DNA from: an uncultured Lachnospiraceae bacterium
GTDB taxonomy: Bacteria > Bacillota > Clostridia > Lachnospirales > Lachnospiraceae
Reading direction: 5' to 3'
Assembly (NCBI GenBank): GCA_946624935.1
Contig: CAMOSN010000010.1
Span: 1-35,543 of the forward strand
DNA length: 35,543 nt
Shown: positions 24,707 to 33,140 of the stretch, piece by piece
Numbering within the stretch: position 1 is the first letter of the stretch
Layout: every line of letters begins with the position of its first letter
The notes under the pieces: generated by a model
Databases searched by the model: none
What the model was told of the DNA's origin: nothing
The model's input: the letters and a program-made list of their open reading frames with translations, nothing else
Position numbers and translations under genes: made by a program

Positions 24707-25066
24707 ATGGAACACTTGCACACGAAAGCAGCCCTGTTCGGGGAAACGGATCTGGAGGCACTGGGGAAAATGCGCCAGGAGGAACTGGAGGTTCTCTCTG
24801 AACTTTTCCGGTCCTTCGGTGATCCGAGCCGGATCCGGATTATGAATGTTCTGGCCAGGGGAGAGATCTGTGTCGGAGATCTGGCGGACGCTCTGGAAAT
24901 GTCACAGTCTGCCATTTCCCATCAGCTTCGGGTACTCAAGTCCAGCCGGCTTGTCAAAAGCCGCCGGCTCGGAAAGCAGATCCTCTACAGTCTGGACGAC
25001 GATCATGTATATCAGATACTGATCTCCGGGATCGAACATATCAGGGAAATGAGCAGTCTGCTCTGA
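24707..25066 (+). CDS. ArsR/SmtB family metal-sensing repressor
   Basis: 119 residues with winged helix-turn-helix (about 30-95; DPSRIRIMNVLA, SQSAISHQLRVLKSSRLV). The C-terminal alpha-5 helix carries the full zinc site of SmtB/CzrA: Asp98-x-His100-x10-His111-x2-Glu114. No cysteine alpha-3 site is present (only ICVGDL has one Cys). Zinc binding would release it from DNA. It is the third gene of the operon, 70 bp after the ATPase, with GAGAGGAAGGAAAACAG as the ribosome binding site. The TGAACA-N10-TGTTCA site at the operon promoter is the likely target, so it should be autoregulatory. Confidence 0.95.
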   Translation: MEHLHTKAALFGETDLEALGKMRQEELEVLSELFRSFGDPSRIRIMNVLARGEICVGDLADALEMSQSAISHQLRVLKSSRLVKSRRLGKQILYSLDDDHVYQILISGIEHIREMSSLL

Positions 25067-25074
25067 AAAAACAG

Positions 25075-25106
25075 GAAGGATCCTCCGCAGAGAGGATCCT
25101 TCTTCG
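25075..25106 (+). terminator. Rho-independent terminator of the metal-efflux operon
   Basis: 11 bp stem GAAGGATCCTC / GAGGATCCTTC with a CGCAGA loop and a T-rich tail, directly after the ArsR-family gene. Confidence 0.82.
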
Positions 25107-25150
25107 TCTGAGAGCGGGAGCTTTCTTTGCCTGATGGCGGGAAATAATTC

Positions 25151-25179
25151 TTGTCTGCAGGAATAGATGATAATATAAT
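25151..25179 (+). promoter_or_regulatory. Sigma-A promoter of the PP2C phosphatase gene
   Basis: TTGTCT (25151-25156), 17 bp, perfect TATAAT (25174-25179). The predicted leader is about 70 bases and contains the ATCTGCAGAT palindrome. Confidence 0.75.
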
Positions 25180-25255
25180 TTTATGAAGGGATATCTGCAG
25201 ATGGCAGATCTGTTTGAAAGGCAGAACTGTTTGAGATGGCAGGCAGGAAAAGAAA

Positions 25256-27019
25256 ATGAACAGGGATAGAAACACAAGCAAATCGATCGCGAAGAAAAGC
25301 GCGATACGGATCGCTGTGCCGGGAATATTTCTGATACTGGGCATTGGCGCGGCCGTCGGAATCCAGTATTACCGCCAGAACATGTCGCTGTATACCGATA
25401 TGGCCTATTCCTACGGCAAGCTTGCAACCGCGAACATCAGTGGAGACGGGCTCAACGAGATGATCGCGCGGGGCGATGAGATCGCACATCTGTATGAGGA
25501 CTGGCGGGATCTTCAGGCTTCGACCGATCCGAAGGACATAGAAGAACTTCAGAAACAGCGTCAGGCTTTGAGTGAACTGGAACCGGATATCTATCAGCTG
25601 TATGTCCTGTGGGAGAACATCCTGTATTTTATCGAAACCGGAAGTATGACGTCCTCCGATATCCGATATTTCTATGTGGTGATCCCGACCGAGGAGGAGC
25701 TGATCTATCTGTGGGATTCCGACGAGGAGGACGGTGAGGTCACCCGGCCCATGGAGCGCGATGCGTATACGCCGGGAGAAAAGGAAAACCTGATGAAGGC
25801 CTACCGCGGGGAATGGAATAACAGCCTCGCGATCTATCATGAAAGCAACGGCGAGATCCTGGGAACCGCCATGACCCCGATCTATGATGGAGATGGAAAA
25901 ATCGTAGCGGTTGCCTGTGTGGATGTGTCGATTACGGGAATCCGGGAGGTATTCTTCAAGCTGCTGCTCAATATCACATTTGTGATCACGCTGATCCTGA
26001 TCCTGGCGGGCACGGTTTATTACACCTTTATGAACCGGGAGGTGATTGCGCCGATCGTAAAGCTGAACAGGGCAACCTCCGATCTGGTTGGAAATCTGGA
26101 GCAGGGGCAGGCAACACCGTTTCATGTGGACGTTCATACCGGCGATGAGATCGAGATACTGGCCCGTTCCTTTGAGGAGATGGACCAGAGACTGCGCGCG
26201 TATATTCATGAGAACGCCGCCATCACCGCGGAACGTGAGAGGATCCGCACGGAGCTCTCCCTGGCGACCCGCATACAGGCGGACATGCTACCGAATATTT
26301 TTCCACCGTTTCCCGACCGGGAGGAATTCGATATTTATGCCAGCATGCATCCGGCCAAAGAGGTGGGCGGGGACTTCTACGATTTCTTCCTGATCGACCG
26401 GGATTATTTAGGACTTGTGATAGCAGACGTGTCCGGCAAGGGAATCCCGGCGGCACTTTTTATGATGATGAGCAAGATCATGATCCAGAACTACGCCATG
26501 AGCGGACTGGCCCCGCATGAGGTGCTGACGGTTGTCAATGATCAGATCTGCGCAAACAATAAAGAGCAGATGTTTGTGACCGTATGGCTGGGGATTCTGG
26601 ATACCTGTACGGGCAAATTGTATGCCTCGAATGCCGGTCATGAATATCCGATTGTAAAGAAACCCGGCGGCCCCTTCGAACTGATCAGGGACAGGCACTG
26701 CTTTGTGATCGGAGGAATGAAGGATATCCTGTATAAAGAATATGAGCTGCAGCTCGAGCCCGGCTCCAAGCTGTTCCTGTACACCGACGGCCTGCCCGAG
26801 GCCACCGACCAGAAGGATGAACTGTTCGGTACCGAGCGCATGATGGCGGCTCTGAACGAGGTAGGGGACGAAGCACCGGAAAAGATCCTGGAGCATGTCC
26901 GGAGCAGAGCAGATGCATTTGTCGGGAATATACCGCAGTTTGACGATATGACCATGATGTGCGTCGTATGGAACGGACCATTGAAGACACTGGAGGAACA
27001 GCATGCGTTATCTGAATGA
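25256..27019 (+). CDS. Membrane-bound PP2C phosphatase (SpoIIE/RsbU type) with HAMP domain
   Basis: 587 residues. TM1 is about 18-37, followed by an extracellular sensor (about 40-232, Cache-like), TM2 about 233-257, a HAMP domain (about 259-312), a short helical linker with ERERIRTELSLATRIQADMLP, and a PPM/SpoIIE phosphatase domain from about 355. Metal-binding acidic residues are present: Asp373 in VGGDFYD, Asp391 in IADVSGKG, and a C-terminal DDMTMM. RsbU-like enzymes dephosphorylate anti-sigma antagonists in partner-switching cascades; no anti-sigma pair is in the window. ATG 25256 has AGGCAGGAAAAGAAA upstream. The NUDIX gene overlaps its last 17 bp. Confidence 0.9.
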   Translation: MNRDRNTSKSIAKKSAIRIAVPGIFLILGIGAAVGIQYYRQNMSLYTDMAYSYGKLATANISGDGLNEMIARGDEIAHLYEDWRDLQASTDPKDIEELQKQRQALSELEPDIYQLYVLWENILYFIETGSMTSSDIRYFYVVIPTEEELIYLWDSDEEDGEVTRPMERDAYTPGEKENLMKAYRGEWNNSLAIYHESNGEILGTAMTPIYDGDGKIVAVACVDVSITGIREVFFKLLLNITFVITLILILAGTVYYTFMNREVIAPIVKLNRATSDLVGNLEQGQATPFHVDVHTGDEIEILARSFEEMDQRLRAYIHENAAITAERERIRTELSLATRIQADMLPNIFPPFPDREEFDIYASMHPAKEVGGDFYDFFLIDRDYLGLVIADVSGKGIPAALFMMMSKIMIQNYAMSGLAPHEVLTVVNDQICANNKEQMFVTVWLGILDTCTGKLYASNAGHEYPIVKKPGGPFELIRDRHCFVIGGMKDILYKEYELQLEPGSKLFLYTDGLPEATDQKDELFGTERMMAALNEVGDEAPEKILEHVRSRADAFVGNIPQFDDMTMMCVVWNGPLKTLEEQHALSE

Positions 27020-27695
27020 CATCACTTCTTTTCGAGGAACCGGTCAGAAAAATGAAAAAGGGCAGACGCTGGAGGAATTTCTGGACGCATATGATCCGAA
27101 AAAATATGACTGCCCCAGCAACACGGCAGACATTGCCGTGTTTCGAAAATGTACCCGCCGCGCCGCCAAAGACAGTGGAGGATGCGGCCTGCAGCTGCTG
27201 ATGATCCGTCGGGGCAACCATCCCAACATCGGGTACTGGGCCCTGCCGGGCGGTTTCGTCAACCTGAAGGAGAACCTGGAGACAGCCGCAGCGCGGGAGC
27301 TGATGGAGGAGACCGGCGTGACCGGTGTTCCACTGAAAATGCACAGCACCTGGGGCGATTACGACCGTGACCCGAGGTGGCGCGTGATCACGACCCTCTT
27401 CTTTACGATCCTGGAGGAGGATGTGCCCGTGAAAGCCGGGGATGACGCGGCCGATGCAGCCTGGTTCGACGTCACGCTGGAGGAGACCGCCGAGAATGCG
27501 GACAGTACCTGTCTTGCGCTCCGGCTGGAAAACGCGGCCGGGGGCATTGTACTGGAGGCTGCTGCCCGGTGCAGCTTTACCGGGAGCGGAATTCTGCGCT
27601 CGCACCATCTCACCCCGGAGTCGAATCACGGCATCGCAGGGGATCACGCACTGCTGATCATGGACGTTGCGCGGGACATCCTTGCTTATCGCTGA
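27003..27695 (+). CDS. NUDIX hydrolase
   Basis: 230 residues. The NUDIX box is complete at about 84-106 (GFVNLKENLETAAARELMEETGV: Gly, five residues, Glu, seven residues, REL, MEE, TG), giving a hydrolase of nucleoside diphosphates linked to another moiety. The N-terminal extension of about 60 residues (with DITSFRGTGQKNEKG) and a C-terminal part after about 135 are beyond the core; the size and WALPGGFV resemble ADP-ribose or NAD-related pyrophosphatases, but specificity is unknown. ATG 27003 has CTGGAGGAACAGC upstream and overlaps the phosphatase stop by 17 bp, so the two are co-translated. A link between the two products is unusual and unexplained. Confidence 0.9.
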   Translation: MRYLNDITSFRGTGQKNEKGQTLEEFLDAYDPKKYDCPSNTADIAVFRKCTRRAAKDSGGCGLQLLMIRRGNHPNIGYWALPGGFVNLKENLETAAARELMEETGVTGVPLKMHSTWGDYDRDPRWRVITTLFFTILEEDVPVKAGDDAADAAWFDVTLEETAENADSTCLALRLENAAGGIVLEAAARCSFTGSGILRSHHLTPESNHGIAGDHALLIMDVARDILAYR

Positions 27696-27733
27696 AGCAG
27701 GACAATCCTATACGAATACCCCTGGAATCAAAG

Positions 27734-27758
27734 AAATCCGGCCGACCAGGCCGGATTT
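27734..27758. terminator. Bidirectional terminator between convergent genes
   Basis: Perfect 10 bp stem AAATCCGGCC / GGCCGGATTT with a five-base loop, between the NUDIX gene (plus) and the alcohol dehydrogenase gene (minus). Confidence 0.8.
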
Positions 27759-27776
27759 CCTCATTTTCTGCGCGGA

Positions 27777-28994
27777 TCAGAAATCCACTTCGGTATCGTA
27801 ATAGCAGCACTTGAGCAGCTTTTCCATCTCTTCCTGGCTGGGCTGTCTGGGATTGGAGCCGGTGCAGGCGTCGAGAATAGCATTAGCAGCGATATCCGGA
27901 AGTCTCTCCAGGAAGACTTTCTCCGGTACGAAGCCCTGCTCTGTGGGATAGCTGTCGGCACCGTAGTGCTGGATGCAGTGCGGGATGTTCAGCTTATCGT
28001 TCATGCCGCGCACGAATTCGATCAGAGAAGCAACCTTCTCGTCATCGGTGGTGCCATCCAGATGCATGTAATCTGCGATGACAGCATATCTCTTCTTTGC
28101 TTCCTCATTCTTTGCATTGAATGCGATTACCTTGGGCAGGTACATGGCATTTGCAGCACCGTGGATGATGTGTGCGCCGCAGTCAGCGAACACGGCACCG
28201 GTCTTGTGGGCCATGGAGTGTACGATGCCAAGCAGTCCGGAGGAGAAAGCAATGCCGGCGAGGCACTGTGCAGTGTGCATGTTGTCACGGGCTGTCATAT
28301 CCTCGTTGTAGGAAGCGACCAGATCTCTCTGGATCATTTCGATGGCGCGGATCGCCGGTGCATCGGTGAAATCACTGTGCACAGTGGAGACATAAGCCTC
28401 GATCGCATGGGTCAGAGCGTCCATACCGGTGTGTGCAACCAGCTTCTTGGGCATGGTCTCCGCCAGCTCGGGATCTACGATGGCTACATCCGGTGTGATC
28501 TGGAAGTCAGCGATCGGATATTTGATGCCCTTTGCATAGTCGGTGATGATGGAGAAGGCTGTGACCTCGGTAGCCGTACCGGAGGTGGAGGACACTGCGC
28601 AGAAGTGCGCTTTGGTACGAAGCTTCGGAAGTCCGAATACCTTGCACATATCCTCAAAGGTGGTCTCCGGATATTCGTATTTGATCCACATTGCCTTGGC
28701 TGCATCGATCGGTGAGCCGCCGCCGATGGCTACGATCCAGTCGGGCTCGAATTCCTGCATGAATGCAGCACCCTTCATAACGGTCTCGACAGAAGGATCG
28801 GATTCGATGCCTTCGAAGATTTTAACTTCCATGCCGGCTTCTTCCAGATAGCTCCTGGCTCTGTCCAGGAAACCGAACCGCTTCATGGAGCCGCCGCCTA
28901 CGCAGATGACTGCCTTCTTTCCTTCAAGGCCCTTCAGTGCTTCCAGTGCTCCTTTACCATGATACAGATCTCTGGGATTCGTAAAACGTTGCAT
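27777..28994 (-). CDS. Iron-containing alcohol dehydrogenase
   Basis: 405 residues, group III dehydrogenase. The NAD(P)-binding half has GGGSMKRFGF and the IGGGSPIDAAKAM motif (about residues 95-107); the iron half shows the ligand cluster around GMDALTHAIEAY, with VHSMAHKTGA and CGAHIIHGAANAMYLP supplying the His ligands. It reduces aldehydes to alcohols, most likely as a fermentative butanol/ethanol-type dehydrogenase. ATG 28994 has GCAGGAGGCGATTGCT upstream; the longer frame to 29012 begins at TTG inside that ribosome binding site and is rejected. Strong promoter TTGACA-17-TATTAT. Codon bias indicates high expression. Confidence 0.93.
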   Translation of the reverse strand: MQRFTNPRDLYHGKGALEALKGLEGKKAVICVGGGSMKRFGFLDRARSYLEEAGMEVKIFEGIESDPSVETVMKGAAFMQEFEPDWIVAIGGGSPIDAAKAMWIKYEYPETTFEDMCKVFGLPKLRTKAHFCAVSSTSGTATEVTAFSIITDYAKGIKYPIADFQITPDVAIVDPELAETMPKKLVAHTGMDALTHAIEAYVSTVHSDFTDAPAIRAIEMIQRDLVASYNEDMTARDNMHTAQCLAGIAFSSGLLGIVHSMAHKTGAVFADCGAHIIHGAANAMYLPKVIAFNAKNEEAKKRYAVIADYMHLDGTTDDEKVASLIEFVRGMNDKLNIPHCIQHYGADSYPTEQGFVPEKVFLERLPDIAANAILDACTGSNPRQPSQEEMEKLLKCCYYDTEVDF

Positions 28995-29042
28995 AGCAAT
29001 CGCCTCCTGCAATAAAAATGAATTGTCTAAAAGACCGTTAAA

Positions 29043-29071
29043 ATAATAACACTTTGCAGAGGGACTGTCAA
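29043..29071 (-). promoter_or_regulatory. Strong sigma-A promoter of the alcohol dehydrogenase gene
   Basis: On the minus strand TTGACA (29071-29066), 17 bp, TATTAT (29048-29043). Three approximately 30 bp repeats lie directly upstream of the -35 box. Confidence 0.85.
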
Positions 29072-29077
29072 CAGAGA

Positions 29078-29165
29078 TTGGAAATGAGCAGAAATGGTTT
29101 TGTATATCTGGAAATGACCAGGAATGGTTCTATGTATTGGAAATGACCACGAACGGTCCTGCCCC
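29078..29165 (-). promoter_or_regulatory. Three ~30 bp direct repeats upstream of the alcohol dehydrogenase promoter
   Basis: Units begin at 29078, 29108 and 29137 (plus strand TTGGAAATGA, CTGGAAATGA, TTGGAAATGA), spacing 30 and 29 bp. Each contains an imperfect dyad, best as GACCA-GGAA-TGGTT in unit 2. They end six bases before the -35 box, positioned like activator binding sites or iteron-type operators. The remainder of the 29013-29267 spacer holds the two promoters. Confidence 0.65.
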
Positions 29166-29194
29166 TTGAAACAACGTTGGCTATCGATTAAAAT
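29166..29194 (+). promoter_or_regulatory. Sigma-A promoter of the double-receiver hybrid kinase gene
   Basis: TTGAAA (29166-29171), 17 bp, TAAAAT (29189-29194). This supports a start codon downstream of about 29205. The promoter is divergent from the alcohol dehydrogenase promoter, with the 30 bp repeats between. Confidence 0.65.
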
Positions 29195-29267
29195 AGAAGA
29201 AATCAGGAAAGAAAAGAAAATATACAAATGCCGATATAAGGAACCATGTAAGGGGGCGGGAATTGAA

Positions 29268-32200
29268 GTGGAAACCGGAAGAAAAAATGTCGTTGCCATT
29301 GTGGCTGTGATCGGTACGATTCTTGTTTCTGTCATCCTCGTGCTGGGGACATTCTGGATGGGGCGAAACGCCGGGAGAGATACGGAGGAAGCGGTACGGT
29401 CGGTCAGCCTTTTATATCTGGATGAGCTGGCAGGACGCCGGGAACAGGTCGTGGAGAGCAATCTGCAGGCAAAGATTCAGGATATGCGCATTGCGTTGCG
29501 CATGCTGAGTAAGGAGGATCTGCACGGAATTACGCAGCTGCAGGCTTATCAGGCCCGGATCAAAGAACTCTATAATCTGGAAAAATTCGCTTTCGTCGAC
29601 ACTGATGGACAGATCTATACTGCGCTTGGCCTGGAGGATGGGATCGATGCCTACGCATTTGATTACCGGTCATTGACGCAGCCGGAGATCTCGATACTGA
29701 ATTTGGACAGTACGGAAAAGAAGGTGGTGATCGCTCTGCCGGTGGACCTGAGCCTTGAGGATAAGAAGCTCGAGGTGTGCTTTGCCGAGATCGATATGAA
29801 GGAGATGCTTTCCGGCGTATCGATGGAATCCGGAAAGGGAGGTACGACCTTCTGTAATATTTACACGAAGGATGGTATTGCACTGAGCAATACCGTGCTG
29901 GGCGGCCTCGCGATGGAGGACAATCTGCTGACAGCCATGGAGCAGGCAGAGTATGAGGGGAACTATTCTTATGAATCCTTCCTGGAGCAGTTTACTTCGC
30001 TCTCCCGGGGGGAAGTATCGTTTGTCTATAAAGGAATCAGGGAGACACTCAGCTATGTGCCGATTGCAGGCACCGACTGGCTGCTGACCTATCTGATCAG
30101 GGAAAGCGTGATCAGCGAGCGGATCGGATTCGTATCGGCCGGCATCCTGAGAAGAAGTGTGATCCAGTCCATTCTGACGGTGGCTGCCATGTTTGCCATG
30201 TTCCTGTTCATTTTTATGCAGGGCAGGCGGAATGCCGCACTGAGGCTGGAGAAGGAAACGACCGATGCGGCAGCACGGGCAAAGCAGGAAGAGATGGAGC
30301 AGCGCATTGCACTTCAGAACCGGCTTCTGGAGGAGGAAAAGCTGCGTACACAGCATGATAATATGATCACGGCGATGGCATCGGATTATCGAAGTGTGTA
30401 CCACGTGGATCTGGATACGAACGATGCGGTGTGCTACCGGGGGGATCCGGATAATTCCGAGCAGCATCCGGAGGGAGAGCATTTCCCGTTTTACGAAGCG
30501 TTTACGGAATTTGCGAACAGGCATGTGACGAAGGGTTACCTGGAAGGCTTCCTGCACTTTATCGATCCGGAAAACATCCGCGAGGGCCTGAAAAAGGAAA
30601 AAATTCTTGCCTATCGTTATCTGGCGCAGCGTGATGGCCGGGAATATTATGAGATGATTCGTGCCGCCAGTGTCGGCGGCAGCGAAGAGGGAGAGGATAC
30701 TGCTGTTCATGCAGTCGGAGTCGGCCTGACAGTGATCGATGAGGAGATGCGCCGTACCATGGCACAGCAGCAGGCGCTTGCCGATGCGCTTGCCCAGGCC
30801 GAGCAGGCCAGCAAGGCAAAAACGGCATTTCTTTCCAGTATGAGTCATGAGATCCGTACGCCGATGAATGCTATTATCGGGCTGGACAATATCGCAATGA
30901 ACGATCCGGAAACACCGGAAAAGATCAAGGGCTATCTGGAAAAGATCGGCTCCTCGGCCGATCATCTGCTGAACCTGATCAATGACATTCTGGATATGTC
31001 ACGGATCGAGTCCGGACGGATGACGCTGCATCATGAGGAATTCTCCTTCCGCAAGCTCCTGGAGGCGATCAACACCATGTTCAGTGCCCAGTGCGAGGAA
31101 AAAGGACTGGAGTATCAGTGCAGGATCAGTGGAGAAGTGGCCGATTATTATGTCGGTGACAATATGAAGCTGCGGCAGGTGCTGATCAACATTCTTGGGA
31201 ATGCGGTGAAGTTTACGCCTGCAGGCGGCAGAATATCGTTTAAAGTTCAGAGCAAGGCAAAGTTTGCCGGAAAAACCACGCTGGAACTGACCGTCACGGA
31301 CACCGGAATCGGTATGAGTGAGGAATTCCTTCCGCATCTGTTTGACAGCTTTGCCCAGGAGGATGCATCGAGCACCAGCCGGTACGGAAACTCGGGTCTG
31401 GGGATGGCGATCACGAAAAATATCGTGGAGATGATGAACGGAACCATTGATGTGATGAGTGTGAAGGGAGAGGGCTCGACCTTTACCGTCACGGTTACAC
31501 TGGATGATTCGCAGCGCAGCGACGTGGAAAAGTGCAGCATTGAGCAGGAGATCCTTCCGGAAAGGATGAGTGTCCTGATCGTGGATGATGATCCGATCGC
31601 CTGTGAGCATGCGAAGCTGGTTCTGGAAAAAGCGGGGATCACCTCTGAAACGGTTTCCTCCGGGGCAGAGGCTGTTGAGCTGGTAAAGCTTCGTCATGCA
31701 CGCAGGCAGCCCTATGATCTGATCCTTGTGGACTGGCAGATGCCGGAAATGGACGGTGTGGAAACGACTAAGCAGATCCGCTCCGCCACAGGGGATGCCT
31801 CAGCGATCATCATTCTTACTGCATACCGCTGGGATGAGATTTTTGAGGAGGCAATGCGCGCAGGCGTGGACAGCTTTATCGCCAAACCGCTGTTTGCCGG
31901 TGCAGTTCTGGAGGAGTTCCAGGTCGCTCGCCGACGCAGAGCACATCTGGAAGCGGATACCATGCATAAGGCAGAGCTCACCGGAAGAAGGATCCTGCTG
32001 GCAGAGGATGTGCAGATCAATGCGGAGATCATGCAGATGGTCCTGCAGGAGCGCGGCATGATTGCCGAGCATGCACAGAACGGACGAATCGCGGTGGAAC
32101 TGTTTTCCTCCCGCCCGGAAGGGTATTATGATGCAGTCCTGATGGATCTGCGCATGCCGGAGATGGATGGACTGGAAGCGGCACGTCGCATCCGTGCGAT

Positions 32201-32363
32201 GTCACGCGCCGACGCAGCGACGGTTCCGATCATTGCACTTACGGCAAATGCCTTCGATGAAGATGTGCGCAGCACCCTGCAGGCCGGGATGAACGCACAT
32301 TTGAGCAAGCCGGTGCAGCCGGAGGCACTGTATGGTACGCTTGAGAGCCTGATCAGGGATTAA
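29268..32363 (+). CDS. Hybrid histidine kinase with sensor and two receiver domains
   Basis: 1031 residues from the GTG at 29268, chosen because AAGGGGGCGGGAATTGAA lies at good spacing and the promoter at 29166-29194 makes earlier in-frame starts unlikely. TM1 about 8-32, extracellular Cache-like sensor about 40-295, TM2 about 300-325, a linker and PAS-like segment, HisKA with MSHEIRTPMNAIIG (His527), HATPase_c (DTGIGMS, SGLGMAIT), then two receivers: Asp822 in LVDWQMPEMDG and Asp960 in LMDLRMPEMDG. Such kinases relay phosphate to Hpt or response-regulator partners not seen here. It precedes the cyclase operon by 150 bp, but that has its own promoter. Confidence 0.9.
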   Translation: METGRKNVVAIVAVIGTILVSVILVLGTFWMGRNAGRDTEEAVRSVSLLYLDELAGRREQVVESNLQAKIQDMRIALRMLSKEDLHGITQLQAYQARIKELYNLEKFAFVDTDGQIYTALGLEDGIDAYAFDYRSLTQPEISILNLDSTEKKVVIALPVDLSLEDKKLEVCFAEIDMKEMLSGVSMESGKGGTTFCNIYTKDGIALSNTVLGGLAMEDNLLTAMEQAEYEGNYSYESFLEQFTSLSRGEVSFVYKGIRETLSYVPIAGTDWLLTYLIRESVISERIGFVSAGILRRSVIQSILTVAAMFAMFLFIFMQGRRNAALRLEKETTDAAARAKQEEMEQRIALQNRLLEEEKLRTQHDNMITAMASDYRSVYHVDLDTNDAVCYRGDPDNSEQHPEGEHFPFYEAFTEFANRHVTKGYLEGFLHFIDPENIREGLKKEKILAYRYLAQRDGREYYEMIRAASVGGSEEGEDTAVHAVGVGLTVIDEEMRRTMAQQQALADALAQAEQASKAKTAFLSSMSHEIRTPMNAIIGLDNIAMNDPETPEKIKGYLEKIGSSADHLLNLINDILDMSRIESGRMTLHHEEFSFRKLLEAINTMFSAQCEEKGLEYQCRISGEVADYYVGDNMKLRQVLINILGNAVKFTPAGGRISFKVQSKAKFAGKTTLELTVTDTGIGMSEEFLPHLFDSFAQEDASSTSRYGNSGLGMAITKNIVEMMNGTIDVMSVKGEGSTFTVTVTLDDSQRSDVEKCSIEQEILPERMSVLIVDDDPIACEHAKLVLEKAGITSETVSSGAEAVELVKLRHARRQPYDLILVDWQMPEMDGVETTKQIRSATGDASAIIILTAYRWDEIFEEAMRAGVDSFIAKPLFAGAVLEEFQVARRRRAHLEADTMHKAELTGRRILLAEDVQINAEIMQMVLQERGMIAEHAQNGRIAVELFSSRPEGYYDAVLMDLRMPEMDGLEAARRIRAMSRADAATVPIIALTANAFDEDVRSTLQAGMNAHLSKPVQPEALYGTLESLIRD

Positions 32364-32407
32364 ATGGGCAGGTTTTTCGGGGAATAGAGCTAAAAAGAGA
32401 TTGCAAT

Positions 32408-32436
32408 TTGCGACTATATTGGTTAAAAGGTATAAA
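32408..32436 (+). promoter_or_regulatory. Sigma-A promoter of the cyclic-nucleotide operon
   Basis: TTGCGA (32408-32413), 17 bp, TATAAA (32431-32436). An ACCTGA-TCG-TCAGGT hairpin (32463-32477) follows in the leader and may be an operator or mRNA structure. Confidence 0.6.
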
Positions 32437-32516
32437 GCTATATGCATTTATATGAGTACAGTACCTGATCGTCAGGTCCCGGAGGGGGGCTGCGATCGGA
32501 AAAGGATTATAATGAC

Positions 32517-33140
32517 GTGAGTGATGTGATCCGTGAGCTTGGCCTCGGAGAAGAAGAAAAGAAAAAGAGCGAGGGCTTCCTGGCGAAGCTGCGCAAATAC
32601 GCCGCGATCTACAAGGCAAATGAGCGGTCGGTGGATTCTAAGACGGCGGAAGCCATCTTTGCGGCGAAGCTTACCGGGCACTCGGAGGGCTATGTGAAAA
32701 AGGTCGAGACTTTCCCGAAGGGGACCGTGATCTGCAGAGAAGGTGAAACCAGGACCTGCATGTATGATATCCACGGGGGGAAGGTCGGCATTTATTCTGC
32801 ATATGGAACTGAGAAGGAGAAAAAGCTGACAGAGCTCTATCCGAACAGCTTTTTCGGTGAAGCAGGCATGATCAGCGGTGAGCCGCGCAGTGCAACGGCG
32901 GTGGCCCTGGAGGATGGAACGACAGTGGAGATCATCCTTCCGGAGGATCTGGACGAGCTGTTTGAGAAGAATCCGGCGAAAGTCTTTATGCTTCTGGAGC
33001 ATGTTTCCGGACGCCTGCGCAAGCTGACGGGACAGTATGTGAAGGCCTGCGGCCTGGTGTATGAAGCAGCGCAGTCTCAGGAGATCAGTGAGGCACTTTC
33101 CGCAAAGATCCGGGAATACAAGGCACAGATTTATGATTGA
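32517..33140 (+). CDS. Stand-alone cyclic-nucleotide-binding domain protein
   Basis: 207 residues. The central part (about 60-165) is a CNB domain: FPKGTVICREGE, the phosphate-binding cassette FGEAGMISGEPRSATA with Glu115, Arg124 and Ser125, and a C-terminal helix. The N-terminal 55 residues are charged helix (KKKSEGFLAKLRKYAAIYK) and the last 40 residues are helical. There is no helix-turn-helix, membrane or enzyme domain. The GTG start at 32517 follows AAAAGGATTATAATGAC; GTG 32526 is an alternative. First gene of an operon: its stop overlaps the start of the next gene by 8 bp. Adjacent to a class III cyclase, so it is probably the receptor of the cyclic nucleotide made by it. Confidence 0.85.
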   Translation: MSDVIRELGLGEEEKKKSEGFLAKLRKYAAIYKANERSVDSKTAEAIFAAKLTGHSEGYVKKVETFPKGTVICREGETRTCMYDIHGGKVGIYSAYGTEKEKKLTELYPNSFFGEAGMISGEPRSATAVALEDGTTVEIILPEDLDELFEKNPAKVFMLLEHVSGRLRKLTGQYVKACGLVYEAAQSQEISEALSAKIREYKAQIYD

